Below, piece after piece: positions 49,204 to 61,856 of a stretch of 64,000 bases of DNA. The notes beneath the pieces were generated by a model. It worked only from the letters and a program-made list of their open reading frames with translations, searched no databases and had not been told where the DNA came from. Both the position numbers and the translations under genes were made by a program. The stretch covers positions 183,809,725 to 183,873,724 of the forward strand of contig NC_080671.1 of assembly GCF_030247195.1 (NCBI RefSeq), in the 5' to 3' direction. Source of the DNA: Topomyia yanbarensis (lineage: Eukaryota; Arthropoda; Insecta; Diptera; Culicidae). Position 1 is the first letter of the stretch. Each line of letters opens with the position of its first letter.

Positions 49204-49540
49204 GTTAGTAGGAGAACCAAGACGGGAAGCGTAAAATAATACTTAACTTGTGTATGTAACGGTATTCAGACGGCTTACTAGAGAAACACTGCTTCACTGG
49301 TCACTGGCCGACTAACGGTACTCAGACACAGAAGCTTAAAGAAAGGAAAAAATACTGAAACTTCGACGAGACGGACAGTGCGCAAGATAACCTTGAACGC
49401 GGATTAGCATTATTTTTTGTCGCTGCACGTACTGGCAACAAAACACTTATGTCTCGACCGAGCATTCGAAAAAGAATGAAAATAAAATAACCTCGTTGTG
49501 AATGGTTCAAAAATAGCATACGTATATGAATCAAAAAATT

Positions 49541-50053
49541 TTAATTTACCAATAATGAATATAATTTAAAAGTAAAAAGTTTCAATTTGTAAACAAAATT
49601 TATCAATTCCGTTAGTCAGATATTTCTGAGTGATCTACATAAAAATCTGAATAAACTTTCGAATTAATAGGCTATGTACAAAAAACATTGACATACAGTA
49701 TTCAAATTCGAAACATATACAACCTGAACGAATGACGATTCACCTACGTTTAGAAGGTTACTTGTGTGAGTGTGTGTGGCTATTTATATAGTATGATTCG
49801 TTTTGCTTATATTTCACATTCTGGAATAAGCAGAGCATGCAATATAATTGGCATAATGTATTGAATGGATTAATAGATAAATGATCTTAATTTATAATTA
49901 GCTTAAATTAAAAAGTACCCACTTCACAATAGAACTGAAAATACTCACAAAGACAATAAATAAAAAGTTCTATACCTTCAAACATCACCTCATCAAATTC
50001 TTTTTGGCACTTGAGATGTTTTGTATAGCCTCAACAAATGCTTGTTTTGCTGT
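49541..50053. other. AT-rich spacer, nothing recognised
   Basis: This is very AT-rich sequence between I-like copy 2 and the palindromic element. No frame or repeat is supported. Confidence 0.4.
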
Positions 50054-51447
50054 AGGCCCCCTTCTCATATCGTGACAAATGTCAAAGTAAGGTCAGATGC
50101 CAAATTTCACATCATTTGGACAATTTTAGACCCCCGCCCACTTCGCTTGAAATTTTTTGAAATTGGTACCTACTATGGGAAAATATGGAGGAAAAATACA
50201 TTAAATGCTATTACTTTTGAAGTAGCAATCAGAAAATTACAATTTATAACTCTTTTGAAAGAAAATAATCTTAGTATTTGAATGGAGACATTTTTGTTTC
50301 TAGAAAAATACGGGAAAGCGGGGTACTGGGTCATTTTGGACTCAAAATTTCATATTTTTAATTATTTTTCTGCTCCGTAATGCAAATCATACATATTTTG
50401 TAGTTTTTCTAATGTGAAAAAATCTCAGAAATCGATCGGAGCCCTTTCGATCTTAGTCCGAAAACGAGAAGTTGGGGTTATAGGACTTTTTGTCATTCAT
50501 ATTAAAGTTTATCATTTTCTCATGCATATATCTTTATTATTCTTCAATCAATTTTCATAAAATGTAACTTGTTGAACGTGTAAAATTCTTTGGAATAAAA
50601 CAAAAATAAAAACGTAAAAGGTAAAATTCAGAAACATCAAACTTTTGGATATTTTTTCTACAAATCTCATTTTTTTCATTATTTGTCCTAATACCTCAAC
50701 TTCCCCTTTTTTCCAGGAATGAAACTTTTTTCATGTGATTCCTAAGTATATTTTACACTAAAAGTGGTAAATTAAATAAGAATTTTGTTGTTAAATGGAG
50801 TTAATATGTGCGATTTTATGATAAAAATGTGAAATCGACACTATATGTCAGATAATTTGATGTTTCTGAATTTTACCGGTAACGAATCTATTTTTGTTAT
50901 AATCCTAAGGATTTTCCACGTTCAACAAGGTATAGTTTATGAAAATTGAGTGAAGAATAATAGAGATATATTCACGAGAAAATGATGAAGTTTAATATGA
51001 ATTACAAAAGACCATATAATCCCAACTTCTCGTATTCGAACAAAGGTCAAAAAGGCTCCGATCGATTTTTGAGATTTTTTCATATTAGAAAAACTACAAA
51101 ATATGTATGATTTGCATCACGGAGCAGAAAAATCATTAAAAATAGGGGATTTTGGGTCCAAAATGACCCAGTACCCCACTTTCCCGTATTGTCATAGAAA
51201 CAAAAATATCTCCATTCAAATACTAAGAATATTTCCTTCCAAAAGAGGTATAAATTGTAATTTTCTGATTGCTACTTCAAAAGTAATACCATTTAATGTA
51301 TTTTTCCTCCATATTTTCCCATAGTAGGTACCAATTTCAAAAAATTTCAAGCGAAGTGGGCGGGGGTCTAAAATTGTCCAAATGATGTGAAATTTGGCAT
51401 CTGACCTTACTTTGACATTTGTCACGATATGAGAGGGGGGGGGGCCT
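50054..51447. mobile_element. 1.4-kb palindromic (long-TIR) element
   Basis: The left end AGGCCCCCTTCTCATATCGTGAC (50054) is mirrored at the right end by GTCACGATATGAGAG, a G run and GGCCT (to 51447). The two arms stay complementary for about 600 bp each: the GGTCAGATGCC area, the TAGGTACCAATTTCAAAAAATT area, the CCAACTTCTCG area and the AAAATTCAGAAACATCAAA area. Only a central loop of roughly 200 bp is left. No transposase frame is seen and no target duplication could be defined. It would form a very long hairpin RNA if transcribed. A single related arm lies at 26420-27400. Confidence 0.75.
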
Positions 51448-54400
51448 TCGAGAACTCAAAAAAATTTTTTTTTTGCGGTGCCCTAATATAAATCATAAGA
51501 TTATCTTAAGAAACGGCATTCATTTTGTCAAATCGGTTTGCTATGATTTCATATTCCATAAGGCTTCATTGAATTATCATAAGACAATATTAAAAATTTC
51601 TCTTATGTTTATGAGAATCATAAGATGCTCGTATGAAATTCGAACGACTGGCATATGCAATAACTTATAAAATGTTAAGGTAATGATACAAGTCGTATAT
51701 TTTTCAAATTAATCTTATGAAAACATAGTTTTGTTACTTTTCTATTCATCATAAGATAAATCTTATGAAATTCGCTATGCGTTTTGCCTTAGTGTATCAA
51801 AGACCATGCGGTAGACTTGGGTGCAACGCCCAACTCCTACTTAGCAGAAGGCAAAGGACTCTTCACATTTCCTTTCGATCATGTCCATATGAGCCTGCCT
51901 AGTCCTAGTTTTCCGTTCTAAGTTTATACCTGATTCGCTCTAGAATATCTATCCGTCTTTCAATTTCATTGCTTTCGTTTTCTCTTAGTCTCAAATTTGC
52001 CGAAAACAGCCAACAAAATCGATATAGTAGAATCTTGCGGCAACTGAAACATAGGAATACAGAAAATCTACAAGCATGTCTATGTCACATTTCACTTTTA
52101 AAAATGCTTCCTTTTACAAAGCTAGATTCTACCCGGCATAAATTCGCAGCTATTCGCAAAAGGCCAGTATCACAGATCTCGCACCTCGTACCTCGCTAGC
52201 CACATACCAACGGAGTGCCAGTTCATCAGATGATCTATTTTACAAGCCACGACTTTCAGCAGTAACAAAGCATCCCATTAAAATTCACTGTGATAAGCCG
52301 AAAAAACGACGTCTCCCCATAGCACCACAGAGGAGAATATTTTACCCCGTACAGAATATATCATCCTTCCCATCCTACGACACACCGCAACCTGGACCAC
52401 GCTATCAGCAGCACCCAGTTATCAGTATCTCCAACAAGTTCATTATTCAATTTTCCTTTTCACCCGTCGACCATTTTCGTGCTTCTTTTCGTTTTCGTAA
52501 ATTTTTGCACTCCCGGCCAGCGAATGCCTGTACCAGAACTCGCCTGGGCCTGAAAAAAAATTCTCGACACTGGACACGACTTCGGGGCTCGTTGAACTCT
52601 GGAGGGCGTCGAATTTGAATATCTTAAATCAGAAGATTCAATGTCCAAGGTCCCTGTACCCTGTAATAATAACTCCGAAGCCGATGCCTCGACTGCTCGA
52701 TTCGAATGGCGGGCAGCGGGCAGTGGGCAGAAGATGAATTCGGTTCGCCCCAGCTGTTGGCACTGGGGAGATGGTGCAACACGCCTTCGGGTGAGTTATG
52801 TGGTACGTAACCTGGTGGGACACGGGTGTTGAAGTCACACTCCGTTGGGATGTGATGCCCGATACTGGCCGCGCATCCGTCGCTGCCACGGCCCAATGGT
52901 TCCCGGTTCGTGTGATGGTTAATTTATGAGAGACTTTTATTTTTCGCCCTTCTGTAAGAAATATCATCTCGGGTGATTTTTTATGAGAAAGATTCTGAGC
53001 CATGGTGCGATAGGACCGTCGTTCGTCCAAGGGGAGTAAGGTCGATGCTTTTTTTTGTGTTCGCCGATTGCAGTGCTCGACGATTAAGATCTTACTTATT
53101 TTGTAAATTTGTTCATCCATAGAAAGCGACAATTTTAGGTGGTAGAAGGAGGAACCGATTTTAAAATGTAAAATTATCTGCAGAGTTAAGTTAAGAATTT
53201 TTAAAATATTTTTTTGCAACATTTGCAAATTGCTTAGAATTTCTTGAGATACTTTTTACCGACTCAGCTGGTTACCCCAAGCAATCATCTCGTTAATTAC
53301 TTGATACGACTTGAAGGCCGTCTTTCGGGTTCCAAAGCTGCACTATCGTTATTGACAGTTTAGTAGCTTGAGAACTTTGGACAGTTTTGAGATCTGTGTA
53401 ATTTTTTAAAAAAGATTCGTTCCCTAACATCACCCGTGCGTCAGCAATCCACAATTGAATGGCAGGAAGTCGCTGATTAATCACCGAGTGTGTATCGTCG
53501 GCGTAGGCCGACGATGGAGCAGGGGTTGACTATGTTGTCTTCGAAAAGCAACGTCCAAACAAACAAAGCGTCGCGGAGCCGATTACCATCGCATGTCGCT
53601 TGCCGGGTCCGAAGGTGAAGGCCGCCAACACTGCGTTTCGTGCCTTCGGTTCCGGATCACGCAAAGCAAGTACCCATTCCGAAACGCAGTTTTAACGCCT
53701 TACATCCGGTCGGATGATGGTGGGTTTAACATGCAGCCAAGTACTGTAATTATTTTCAACTATTGAAACCTGAACATATTTTGCTGACTGAGACGTTGAA
53801 AAGTTCTGACTACCGCATTCGGCTTTGGGATGGTTTTGGATTCTTTTTCCGCGAACCAAGAGCCATTATTAATTGGAATCGCAGCTGACTCAGCATTAGC
53901 AGTTAAGGGTTTCGTTCGGAGTATGGTAAATACTATAAGAGCGATAATTGCATGCAAACGACGTCATGCTGGTAGACTTTTGCTGAAAGTTTTAATCACT
54001 TTAATCTGGAATTTTTCCTGTTGGAAAGAAAAAAGATTCTCGAATATTTTAGATTTATCATCGCAAAGTTTTAAAACGGTTGTACATTGGAATAGTAATT
54101 TTATCACTAATGAAATCACATTCAAGATGTTATATAAGTGGTTGGTTCTTCCGGAAAACCATAAGCTATAATCAATATACCATTAAATTCTGTTACGTGT
54201 ACAGTACACATCACAATGGCTCCGGATATACGCTTCCTGCAATGGCTTTCCAGTTTGGCAGGCGAAGATTTGTTGATACATCGAAATATCATTAGACGGA
54301 GGTTCGTCGCTTCCGAATGGTCAACTTTAAGCATTGAAGTCTCCAGTGGCTCTTGACCGCACAGGACCGCAACAATACCACAGCCGCGGTGGTGAAGCGA

Positions 54401-55744
54401 GTTCATTCTTCTTGGAACATGAAAACGATGCCCATTTGATTTTCAAGTACCCAATGACTCACAGGGCCATTGAACGGACCATGGGCCCACCCGATCGACG
54501 ATAAAGCCACGGTTCATTAGAACGCAGTGGACAAAGACGTCCTGAAGCATCAGAATACCGCCAGCGAGCCGCCACACCAACCAACGGGGGAAAGGGACTA
54601 GAGTTGTAAGTGAATTGTTATGTACATCATAAGTTGTGTGCGCGAAATGCAAATGGGGAAAGCTTTCTCTCTCCCTCTCTCTCTATCCTATCTGCTGTGT
54701 GTGCAAAATGTTCGCGCGGCACTGGCAGTCAAATCAGCGCTGCTGCCGCATTACCGAGCTTGAGACTTTCCGCGCCGAACCAACCTACCGTTCTGGTAAT
54801 AACAGTAATATGATTATATCTATCCTCGTATGCAAAACACGCGCATTATGAAGGGACAACGACGATGTAAAGCCGCAGTCATCCGGTGTCTCTTGTTTGA
54901 AACGCTCCGTTCGGCAGTTGTGTCTGGTGCATATATTTATGCGAAAGAAGCAACGGAAATATAGAGACATTAGAATGGGAAAATTGAATATTATGATGGC
55001 AGTAGATAGTCGGAGTGGTAGGAGTATGCCGTTGACTCTCGTGTGGCAATTGAGCTCCACCCCAGGATTCATCGATACTGTAGTTTTTGAAGAAGTGAAT
55101 GTTTAGGATGACAGCTGAACCTCTCGCTCACCACAGGTTTCCAGAGAATTTAGTTACGTGATCAAAATCGATTGATGGAATTAAATTTATATTGTTACTG
55201 TCGTTTGAGGTGATGATGAGTCCTTTTGGGTGTGATCAAATTGATTTTTGAACCAATACTATATTGTAGCTTTAAACAGGCCACTGACACTTTTATAGTC
55301 CCTGGCCATAATCCTCTACTTAAACTAAGAAATGAAACCATCACTTTATACTCGTCGTTTTATTATGTTATCTCTGTATTTCCCTACTCATGGCAATATT
55401 TTCTGTAGTTTTTTGAAGATTCGTCATGTACAAATAATGTAACGTTAAATCGAAATCAAACAATAATTAAGCTTCAAAATTGTTCTTAGATGAACCTATG
55501 TCGATGTTTTGGTATTTATGGATGAAATTCTGAGAAAATTTTGTTAGGTTGAGACAAAAATACAATTTGTCTAATATGAGTGATTAACGTTAAGTAAATA
55601 TTTAAATTTTTTATGCTTATGTTGTTTATGAACCATAACCATTTTAAACAGCTACACTGGAACCTCTATCAGTTCATAGAAAAGTGTTCGTTATTTGAGA
55701 TTTAGTTCGCAAAAAAATCACTTCACATTTTTATTTAATTTCGT
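51448..55744. other. Unassigned sequence, no gene recognised
   Basis: The piece 51470-51790 is dense in ATAAGAT/ATCTTAT motifs in both orientations, with similar strings at its two ends, so it may be a small MITE. Farther on, frames of 63-113 codons (for example 53830-54171 plus) show no known domain. A CT-rich simple repeat lies at about 54666-54690. Confidence 0.4.
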
Positions 55745-57531
55745 TGAGCAATATTCTCGATAACCCTAGCAATATGGATATTTTTGGAGCGGGCTTGATG
55801 AGTAGATGATGAAAATGGATGTTTGGTGCCATTTCCAAAACCAAGATGGTAACTTCTGGTTGAGCGATTCTTCATACCCTAACAATGCGTATTTTTGGAA
55901 CTGGCTTGACGGGTAGATGGTGAAAATGGTAGTATGACACCATTTATAAATTCCAGATTGCGACTTCCAGTTGACCGAAATTTTGTATAACTAAGCTGAC
56001 CAACTCTGACGAAAAAATCCGTACACTATGCGAACCGTTTGGCTGAGCGTGGTGAACGATTTCGCTTCGTTGCGGTATGGTGTACGGATTTTTTCGTCAG
56101 AGTTGGTCAGCTTATGTATAACCCTACCCATTAGGGTATATTTACATGGGCTCGGCTAGTAGATAATGGAAACCGATGAGTGACATCATTTCGGGGGCAA
56201 GCTAGTGTCTTCCAGCAAAATTTTCTATAATCATACCATTAAAATCACTAATCACTATGTCTATATCTACTCTTTAATTATCGCATTCCGAAAATGCCCA
56301 TATTGTTTAGGTCATAGAGATATCTTAACTGGAATTCGCCATGCTGGATTTCAAAATGGCTTCAGCCATTGGTTTCCGTCATCTACTCGTCGACCCCATT
56401 CCGAAAATATCCATTATTGTGGAGGCCCTAGAGAATTTATCTAAACCAAGAGTTACCCTTTTTGGATTTCAGAATGGCTTCAGACATCGATTTTCGTCAT
56501 CTACTAGTCCACCCCATTCCGAATATACCCGTTTTATTGAGGTTCGAGAGAATTTATTCAAACCAGAATTCCCCATCTTTGATTTTAAAATGGCTTCAGA
56601 CATCGGTTTTCGTCATCTATTCGTCAACCCCATTCCGAAAATATGCATATCGTTGAGATTTTAGAGAATTTAACTAAACCGGAAGTCGCTATCTTGGATT
56701 TTGAAATGGCTTCATACATTCATTTCCTTCATCTACTCGTCAACGTCATTCGGAAAATACTAATATTGTTAGTTTCTAGAGAATTTATCTAAACCTGAAG
56801 TTGCCATCTTGGATTTCTAAATGTGTTCAGACATCGATTTCAGAGAAATCGTCCAAACTGAAAGTCGCCATCTTGGGTTTCAAAATGGTTTCATACATCG
56901 ATTTCCTTCATGCACCCGTCAACACCATTCCGAAAACACCCATATTGTTGAGGTTGAAAAGAATTTATCTGAACCTGAACTCGCCATCTTGAATTCCTAA
57001 AGGGCTTCAGACATCAACTTCCGTCATCTACTCGTCGACCCTGTTCCGATTATTCCCTTATTTTGGTGGCTCCAGCGAATTTATCCAAACCGGAAGCCAT
57101 CACGGCTTTTAAAATGACTTCAGACATTGATTTCTGTCATCTACTAGTCCACCCTTTTCCGAAAATACCCATCTTCTTGAGGTTATAGAGAATTTATTTA
57201 AACCGGTAGTCTCCAACTTTGACTTCAAAATGGCTTCAGACATCAGTGTCCGAAAGCTACTCATCAATCCCATTCCAAAAGCAGGCATATTGTTGAGGTG
57301 ACAGAGAATTTAACCAAACCGAAAGTCGCCATCTTGGGTTTCAAAATGGCTTCAGACATTCAGTTCTGTCATCTACTCGACAGCCCTATCCCGAAAATCC
57401 CCACTATATTTGAGGATGTAGAGAATTTATCTAAGCCGAAACTCGCAATCTTGGATATCAAAATGGCTTCATACATCAATTTCCGTCATGTACTCGTCAA
57501 CCCCGTTCTAAAAATACTCAAATTTTATTAG
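55745..57531. repeat. Minisatellite, unit about 116 bp, with orientation flip
   Basis: Units carry a conserved core reading TTCAGACATCGATTTCCGTC, then ATCTACTCGTCAACCCCATT, then CCGAAAATACCCATATTG and AGAGAATTTATCTAAACC. Forward unit starts (ATGGCTTCAG position) fall at 56358, 56476, 56592, 56708, 56823, 57003, 57116, 57232, 57348 and 57465, so spacing is mostly 113-118 bp, with one short extra unit near 56887. From 55745 to about 56235 the units run in the opposite orientation, and a spacer of about 50 bp separates the two halves. Units are diverged, so the array is not young. Confidence 0.9.
55992..56114. mobile_element. 123-bp hAT-type MITE with perfect TIRs
   Basis: Arms 55992-56026 and 56080-56114 are perfect 35-bp inverted repeats starting TAAGCTGACCAACTCTGACG. 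A 53-bp loop lies between them. Perfect 8-bp duplications, TGTATAAC, flank the element at 55984-55991 and 56115-56122. An 8-bp TSD with terminal inverted repeats is the hallmark of hAT elements (P elements are the alternative). The perfect arms indicate a recent insertion into the inverted part of the minisatellite. Confidence 0.9.
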
Positions 57532-59214
57532 TAACATTTAGCTAAGAATATGTTAAGTTGTATGCAACTGCATACTGTACTTAGGTCCGTAGCGTGCAGT
57601 CGGCCGACTTGGCCCCCGCCAAGGGTACCAGCCTTACGTGGGCGCTGACTGGGCGGTTTTATAAAATATGTCCGCCATTTGCAAGTAAGCACTAAATTAT
57701 TGTCCGAAAGCCGAACTGAAACAGAAAGCCAATGCAATCACCTAAGGGGCGCAAAACTGAGACTATACAATAGGCGTCAGAAGACCACGCCACGGCCCTG
57801 TCAGGCCCATTGCGATTTATTCAAACGTCTCTAATCGAATTTTTTAAAGAAATTTTGAATTTCCATTTTGATTATAAAAATAGAAATTAACTTTACTACT
57901 TATTAGAGTGGCTCAAAAGTAAGTATTTTGTCTTTTATAACAATTTTTTTCAATAGTAATTTTGAAATTTATTTTCCATATTGAAACGAATTAATTGACA
58001 TCTCATTATGGGGCTTCAGAAATGACTATTTTGTTTTTACAGATCATATAAGATGTGTTCGACTAATTTTGGAACATTTAATTCATTAGTGGGTTACTTG
58101 ATATGAAAGCTACATTTATTATCATTTTTAAAACAAACATTTTGAGCGCTTTGGTGGAATGTTTAATTTACTAATCAACAAGGTGGTTATCGATTTTTTG
58201 TAGGTGTGTTTTAAGTTACTTAGATAGCTTATTTCATATCTTAAATGAAATAAATCCAAAACTCTTTTTTCGTCTATATGGTTCATTTAAAAATGGTGTT
58301 ATTTTATTTGGATAATATCGCATACCCTTAAGCTACATCAGTACTATGCAAATTCGGATCAAATTAGTCTCACCAAATGACTAGAACTCAACTATATTCA
58401 CTCTATTTGACAGTTATTGCGCAAGTTAGCAAGAAATAGTCCCAGAAACATTTTATAACCTATTTCAGATGGTTGAAAATATTTACTGATTTCCAAACAT
58501 TTTTAATACCCCTACCATCTAAAAACATGCTTCCTATTCGGCTCCTTACTCTTGATCACTAGTAAAACCCTTGTAGATCATGCTCTCAATGATATTGGAA
58601 AGCTGTACATGTATTCGTGCCATTATTCTAGCTATAAAGTGATTATTCAAATTCAATATCAGTAATAACCATGCGTCTCCATTCACAGTTTTTTAAAATT
58701 TTGACTGCTTATTGCAAGTTTTCGCAAAACTAGCATATGCTCATTTTGAAGAGAAAATTAAAAGCTTTCGAATGAGTATAGTGTGATCGCGGGCATTCAC
58801 GAGCGTCGTTGTTGTTATCGCATTAGAAGTTCGAATTCAATAAAAATTCATGACAAACAGTTATCTAAACACTAACTAAACCAACTAGTGTCTTATTTAA
58901 GTATTGCAATGCATAAAATCAACCATTTCTTTGAAAAACGAAAATAACCGGATGTAGTTCCTATGGTCTAATTGTGCAAAAAATACTTGAATTATGCCCT
59001 TAAAAAGCTGCCAAAAATTCATTTTACGTTCAAATCACTTAAAATCTCGCAAAAAAGTTTCTGATGGCTCAGCTGATATGAGAAAAATACTAGTGAGAAT
59101 ATCGCATAACATTCATATATGGACTTCAGTCCGGGCTCGTCCCGCTGTGGAACGGTGTAGCTCTTTTAAGTATTTCTAAAAAAGCGAGCGTAAAGCGCCT
59201 TTTATGGAAATGTT
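57532..59214. other. Unassigned AT-rich sequence
   Basis: A GC-richer piece lies at 57580-57650. The rest is AT-rich with no recognisable frame or repeat. Confidence 0.4.
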
Positions 59215-59650
59215 TCAGATCATACGTGAGCTTATGGTACGCTGGGCAGGATAAGAGATGTTATAGACTACCCCCACAAGAACCACATTGTTGTCGAACA
59301 AGAGCGAAATATGTAAAGAAGTCCCACCAAAGGTCCCCCTATGCGAGGTTGTAGGAACATTCTATTTTGCTCCATACTCTGAGGTTGCCATTCAAAATTT
59401 TCGCTAACTGGAGCCAAAGGACCTTGAAATAGCCAATCCCGTGCTTCAGTAGATTCACATATAAAAAAAAACTCTACTCGGTAACTACACCGTCGATCTA
59501 AACTTTGTCGGTGGGTATGTAAGCGCAATAGTCCTTCATAAAATACTTGTCGCCAGTAATGCCAATTCCTTTCATTAGACAGGCTATCACAAATCTGAGA
59601 ATATTTAGGCGTACTTTCGAGATATCTACTACTTTACGGAAGATCTTTGA
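59215..59650 (-). pseudogene. Decayed gag-like ORF1 fragment
   Basis: Minus-strand frames yield ITGDKYFMKDYCAYIPTDKV, IDGVVTE and then a knuckle-like CGSCGG followed by HLLSCPAYH. Their order is that of the ORF1 of the I-like copies (the EIDGVV segment, then the CxxCGG...CPAYK knuckle). Several stops and shifts interrupt it. No ORF2 part adjoins it, so it is an isolated fragment of a related family. Confidence 0.55.
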
Positions 59651-60699
59651 TCCGAAAGCACATCAGATATGGTTCGATGGAGTTGAATGTGTATGATTTT
59701 AAACGAGAAGCCGAAGTCTCCAATAACGAATCGAGGTCGCCTTCCGGGAAGATACGCGCTGTATTTCCCAATAAATCGTATGCTCATTAATCTGCATCTG
59801 ATTTGGTTACATTTCTGTACATGTACATGTTAACTGATACAGTACTTTTTACTTTTCATCTTCGGTTTAATTCTTCTTTTTCTGTTTTTTGTGTTGTGTG
59901 GAGTTATTTAGTTGTTCACAGTTTGATATTACAGATTTATCTGCTGTGAACTTACTTTGAAAATTTCTCAAAATATTAGTGTACTGCAAGTGCCCCATAT
60001 CGACGGCTTTCGTATCGCTTGTCTGCCGTATCGCTTACAAACGATGTTCTGAAAATTAGTGTCTGAATTTTTCATAATTATTGTTCCCATATATGCGGAT
60101 GATGATTTAATCGAGGTACGAGTACACGATCTGGCCCCACTTGCCTCGTAATTAAATGACTCATATAAAATTACGGTGAGGTGGAGGGTTTTTTTTGTCC
60201 GAGATAAAACCTATCCTCTCCTATCTGACTCTTTTGATCAATTCAATGGAGTTCAATATACTCATAAAACGCTGGTTACACATCCGGGGCAGAACTCTAT
60301 GTTCCAATTCTGCAGTCAGGCGTCACAACACCCTATGCAGTAGTTGAGGAAAAGTCATCTACTGATACAGACTTCAGCACACAACATACTTATGCTAAAC
60401 TTCAAACGGTTACTAAAATATTCATTGCGGATCAGAAAGTAACAAACATTCACTCAATAACGACTGCATCTAATGTCTGCAAATCAACCACCAGCACAAC
60501 CAACACAGCAGTCAACGCCAAAAATGACTATAAGCTCGTAGAAACAATAAACCAACAAGAGCATCCGATCACGAACAACAAGAAAGCGATTAACGTTTAG
60601 CGACGTCAGAAATTTGCAAATTTCATGCAAAATCGTTAGCAACATTCCCTCTTTCAATAAACATTTCATTGCACTAACAGATCGCCGAACTACGCGGCC
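59651..60699. other. Unassigned spacer
   Basis: No feature could be supported between the gag fragment and I-like copy 3. Confidence 0.4.
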
Positions 60700-61820
60700 C
60701 GATCAAATTTCGACGGGTCTATTGGCTTCGGTGTCATCAATGAAAATAAATATAAATATCATATTTGAATTCGTTGCACTCAAGCTCAATGATCCTGCTT
60801 CAGTCTACGTCGTAGAACTAGCTGCTATTCAGTATACTCTTGGGATCATTGTATCTTTGCCCACAGTTCTTTACTTCACCGTTTCGGGCAGCCTTAGTTC
60901 CGTTGATCCTATCAACGAAACCGGAAAAGCGCTGGAAGCTCATTTTCACTGTATTGGACTTGTGCGCTTGTGAGGAGGCTATCACGACATCGAACATATT
61001 GTCTGGACGTGCGCTGAATATGGTGGTGCCAGGTCTCAGTTATTGACATCCCTTCGGGCCTGATAAAGACCATCCGACCGAGATGTAATGGCGAGCCACG
61101 ATCTTCCTAATGTGCCCTTTATCTACCTCTTCCTGAAAACAATCAATATAAACAGACAAAATTTAGTGCACGCATTCAACCTCAAACATACTTTGTCTCG
61201 ATTTACAGGTTCGCCTCGAACATCTAACTCAAGCGAACGATGTACAAACTCTAGTTCAAACATTCGTGTACGTACATCGGAAGTGAAAGATTGAGAAAGA
61301 GAAAACTGGTGCCACGAACCTATCTGTACGCACACCGTGTGCGTATGTAGGGTTCGGTTGTGCACTCGAACATGTTCACGTATTTTGGTACGAAATAGTG
61401 TGTTTGAGTGCGTACACGAAGTGTAAGTTTAATATGAGCACAGAACCAAAGCGAACATGGTGTACGATGTTCATTAAGGAATACTGAATATAAAAATATT
61501 GCCCCTTTTCTCTTTTTCTCGTTCTCAGAAGTCTCATGTACTGCCTTTGTGGGGCTGATTCGCGCCAGAGCGAAACTACGTAATTGTCATCTTTCTTACT
61601 GCTGCGCTGGAATCACTCGAAATTGAAACCGAAAACGACCTAAAAAACTGACCCAACTAAGGCTGTGATCAACATTGTCGAGTCTCTACTGGCCATAAGC
61701 TTAGCAAGCTTCATGGACCTTTTATCCGTCATCATTATCCACTCTCCCTGTCCATATCTGATACTGCTTCAACCCGATGCTGGACTTAAACCCCCTGAAA
61801 ATGTTTTTCTCAAGCACCTC
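60700..61820 (+). mobile_element. I-like non-LTR retrotransposon, copy 3 (5'-truncated)
   Basis: The fragment starts inside RNase H (DGSIGFGVINENIN at about 60710; LKLNDPASVYVVELAAIQYT at about 60780). An internal deletion after the VSGSLSSVDPI region joins it directly to the C-terminal GYHDIEHIVWTCAEY block (about 60980) and FLKTININ (about 61135). The 3' UTR resumes at about 61500 and ends with GATGCTGGACTTAAACCCCC, like copy 2. The stretch 61200-61490, rich in GAAC and GTAC motifs, appears to be an insertion. Confidence 0.75.
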
Positions 61821-61856
61821 TCTCTTGTAAAATGAATTTCTTTTTTTGAAATTCCA

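Larger units (their letters stand above)
44080..49540 (-). mobile_element. I-like non-LTR retrotransposon, copy 2 (best preserved)
   Basis: The minus-strand element has a 5' UTR (about 49540-49204), ORF1 (49203-47768), ORF2 (47775-44465) and a 3' UTR running to about 44080. The presence of RNase H places it near the I/LOA group. It shares the ORF1/ORF2 overlap with copy 1. Damage consists of a frameshift in ORF1 near 48728, a foreign in-frame segment in ORF1, a large endonuclease deletion, a short inserted tail fragment in RT, a local duplication near 46197-46245, and scattered stops. It is in sense orientation relative to dpy. The element boundaries are approximate. Confidence 0.85.

Noticed and set aside
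53830..54171. Plus-strand 113-codon frame
   Set aside because: The first half looks weakly protein-like but matches no family I know, and the rest is low-complexity.
61200..61490. Dense GAAC/GTTC half-sites as a hormone-response-like array
   Set aside because: The stretch appears to be an insertion within a dead retroelement; spacing is irregular and there is no gene next to it.
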